NCBI RefSeq assembly: GCF_023715585.1
Contig: NZ_JAMBOK010000001.1
Location: 620,001-684,000, forward strand
DNA length: 64,000 nucleotides
Direction: 5' to 3'
DNA from: Sporosarcina luteola
GTDB lineage: Bacteria; Bacillota; Bacilli; Bacillales_A; Planococcaceae
Part shown: positions 62,484 through 64,000 of the stretch, piece after piece
Numbering within the stretch: position 1 is the stretch's first letter
Layout: each line of letters opens with the position of its first letter
Program-made: the position numbers and the translations under genes
The notes under the pieces: model-generated
What the model was told of the DNA's origin: nothing
Database searches by the model: none
Seen by the model: the letters and a program-made list of their open reading frames with translations, nothing else

Positions 62484-63322
62484 TTGACTTCTCCTCTTTC
62501 ACTTATATTCAAGGGGATGGTGTCCCTTTTGACTGCTTGGTAATAGTGGACTCCGGTGGTTGACCGATTGACGTTTACCAATGCATACCCTGCATCGAAG
62601 AGTGTTTGGAAGATCTTCCTGATTTTCAATCTCCAATCGAGTGCTAATTGCGGCTCATTTTTTTTGATCACTTGAAAATGTTCAGGTATTGGAATTTCAA
62701 TGCCATCACTGTTTGTCGATAGATGCAATTCATCCCATTCCAGGATTGGGTTTCCTAGTTCGGATTTACCTACCTCAAACGGACAGTCATAGCTGTCAAT
62801 TAACGGTTTCCAGTTATTCTCGACTCTTTCGCTCGTAATCCACCACTCAATTTTAAAACGGTCCGATGGTAATCCTTTGTTCAATCCATCTTCCATTTCT
62901 CCGTACCAATTTTCTAAATAAGTACTACAAATCCCATTCAATTTCGATAGATTCAAATACGCATTCCGACTTTCAAGCGGATCGAATGTCCATGTCATCA
63001 AGTCGTAGCCCATTTCCATGGCGAATTTGCGTTGCTCTTCCTTCAATTTTTTTCCAATTCCCATCAGCTGGTATTCCGGTTGGATCCCAAGCATATGCGA
63101 ACATAAATACGTTTTTCCATTGGCGAATCCGGTAAATCCATAGGAGAAACCGACGATTTTCTCCCCGTCAAAAGCGCCCAGCATTAGGCCTCCATTGTGT
63201 ACCGCTGTATATGTCTGATGGACCGGAATCGGTTCCGAGCCCCATACCGTTATTTCAAGGTTTTGTATAAGACGCATCTCTTCAATCGTTTCCAATTTGC
63301 GCGTTGTAATGGTTCGATTCAT
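62480..63322 (-). CDS. GNAT family N-acetyltransferase (COG3375 type)
   Basis: 280 residues. GNAT core at the N-terminus (~1-150): [49 protein letters not shown] (acetyl-CoA loop Q/RxxGxG as QLMGIGKKL), [18 protein letters not shown]. The C-terminal half is specific to COG3375, genes of which accompany NAAAR racemases and act on amino acid donors. It overlaps menC by 4 bases, so is translationally coupled; probably makes the N-acyl amino acid substrate of that racemase. Ribosome site AAGGATG is moderate. Confidence 0.87.
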   Translation of the reverse strand: MNRTITTRKLETIEEMRLIQNLEITVWGSEPIPVHQTYTAVHNGGLMLGAFDGEKIVGFSYGFTGFANGKTYLCSHMLGIQPEYQLMGIGKKLKEEQRKFAMEMGYDLMTWTFDPLESRNAYLNLSKLNGICSTYLENWYGEMEDGLNKGLPSDRFKIEWWITSERVENNWKPLIDSYDCPFEVGKSELGNPILEWDELHLSTNSDGIEIPIPEHFQVIKKNEPQLALDWRLKIRKIFQTLFDAGYALVNVNRSTTGVHYYQAVKRDTIPLNISERGEVK

Positions 63323-63449
63323 TGTTCCACATCCTTTTTTTCAGCCGTTCAAACGTTTCAATCACTGCCCTGGTCAAGATTTCAATTCCGGTCAAGATGC
63401 TGTCTTGGTTAAATGTCATGTTCGGATGATGGAGACCGGGCGAAAGGTT
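63282..63449 (-). pseudogene. C-terminal relic of an M20-type amidohydrolase
   Basis: A frame different from both neighbours gives LSPGLHHPNMTFNQDSILTG and then IEILTRAVIETFERLKK. The HHPNMTFN and ILTGIEIL signatures are those of the C-terminus of M20/amidohydrolase enzymes that deacylate N-acyl amino acids. There is no N-terminal or central domain. It overlaps the GNAT start and follows the RpiR stop, so the amidohydrolase gene has been deleted apart from its end. Confidence 0.72.
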
Positions 63450-63473
63450 TCACTTCTCGCAATACCGTTTTCA

Positions 63474-64000
63474 TCATTCTTCCATCCCTTCAACAAATAA
63501 GAAATCACTTTTTAATGATTGATAGGTTTTTTGGTGTTTCTCAAAGTTATCCTTTTCCTTCACGGATACCCCGGCAACCATTGCATTCATAAACGAAAAC
63601 AATGAAGCCGTCGCATCGAGTGTAGATTTTTTCGGTGAATAGATGGGAAAGAGCACGTCGCTATGTGCTTCAATGGGCGCCAATAACGAGTCCGTAATCG
63701 CGATGACATAGGCTTGCTGTTCATGGGCCAATTCAGCGATGCGGACCGTTTCTTTTAAATAGCGATGAAAGGAAATGGCAACCAAAACGGATTTGTCATT
63801 CATGGTACTTAGCGTTCGAATGATATCTTCCGATTCAGTACGAATAAGCTTGACGTCATGCCTGACCAATCCAAGTGTATAGGAAAGCCAACTCGCCGCG
63901 GCATGAGAGGACCTAAGCCCTAATATGTAAATCGTTTCTGCATTGGAAAGATGGGCTATCGCCGTTTCATAGTCTGTCTCATTGATTTGTTTGATTGTTT
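63474..64000 (-). CDS. MurR/RpiR family transcriptional regulator (5' end outside window)
   Basis: The visible ~175 residues are the C-terminal SIS domain: AETIYILGLRSSHAAASWLSYT, LVAISFHRYLKETVRIAELA, VIAITDSLLAPIEAHSDVLF. The N-terminal HTH lies beyond the right edge. RpiR-type regulators sense phosphosugars. Gene order RpiR - amidohydrolase relic - GNAT - racemase suggests it controlled an N-acyl amino acid or amino sugar gene set. Stop at 63474. Confidence 0.88.
   Translation of the reverse strand, partial: TIKQINETDYETAIAHLSNAETIYILGLRSSHAAASWLSYTLGLVRHDVKLIRTESEDIIRTLSTMNDKSVLVAISFHRYLKETVRIAELAHEQQAYVIAITDSLLAPIEAHSDVLFPIYSPKKSTLDATASLFSFMNAMVAGVSVKEKDNFEKHQKTYQSLKSDFLFVEGMEE

Noticed and set aside
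1..64000. CRISPR arrays, tRNA/rRNA genes, prophage or plasmid replication modules
   Set aside because: No direct-repeat/spacer arrays, no tRNA-like cloverleafs, no rRNA segments and no phage or Rep genes were seen on reading the window.

Overview
The window is ordinary chromosome of a low-GC, endospore-forming Firmicute, most likely Planococcaceae (Sporosarcina-like). The evidence is a gerABC-type germinant receptor operon, strong AGGAGG ribosome sites, a sigma-B promoter, and Bacillus-like synteny: odhA; ypmR-ypmS-msrB-msrA; thyA/dfrA-ypjP-ypiP-brxA(yphP)-ypgR. No rRNA, tRNA, CRISPR array, prophage or intact insertion sequence was seen.

Layout. 1-12.7 kb: 5' part of odhA, a MurG-type glycosyltransferase, a MATE exporter, the ger operon, a CAP-domain exoprotein, a COG0523 metal GTPase, a CtpA-type protease, deoD, yozE and msrA-msrB. 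12.8-23.4 kb: ypmS, ypmR, degV, hemolysin III, dfrA/thyA (separated by a GC-rich interspersed repeat), ypjP, a 25-residue membrane peptide gene, ypiP, brxA, cvfC/ypgR and a Uup/YfmR ABC-F ATPase. 23.5-38.8 kb: peptide transporter, DUF1646 transporter, proline dehydrogenase, amidase, a 35-residue membrane peptide gene, ilvA, dacC-like PBP, an aldehyde dehydrogenase broken exactly at its catalytic cysteine, YetF, a sigma-B stress gene, ctaM and a polar amino acid ABC transporter.

38.9-51.9 kb is the most coherent block: one minus-strand regulon headed by a TetR/FadR-type repressor and encoding MaoC hydratase, CaiB-type CoA-transferase, SCP2-type thiolase, two HSD10-like dehydrogenases, two acyl-CoA dehydrogenases, a crotonase lacking both catalytic glutamates, two acyl-CoA ligases and a second thiolase. 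Together they can activate, oxidise, hydrate and thiolytically cleave a carboxylic acid. The crotonase and CoA-transferase suggest a substrate other than plain straight-chain fatty acids. The SCP2 thiolase appears to start at AUC, and a relic of a third ligase lies inside the block.

52-64 kb is looser and partly decayed: an amino acid (perhaps cystine/sulfur) ABC operon interrupted by an interspersed repeat, a divergent YdbM-like flavoprotein, a CxxS thioredoxin-fold protein, a lipoprotein, several gene relics, a beta-lactamase-like protein without its SxxK lysine, YkvI, and an enolase-superfamily racemase/epimerase with GNAT, an amidohydrolase relic and an RpiR regulator cut by the right edge.

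I found no clearly new system. The best leads are the catabolic regulon with its atypical crotonase and AUC start, the two membrane micropeptides, a possible SinI-like peptide, and several structured repeats.
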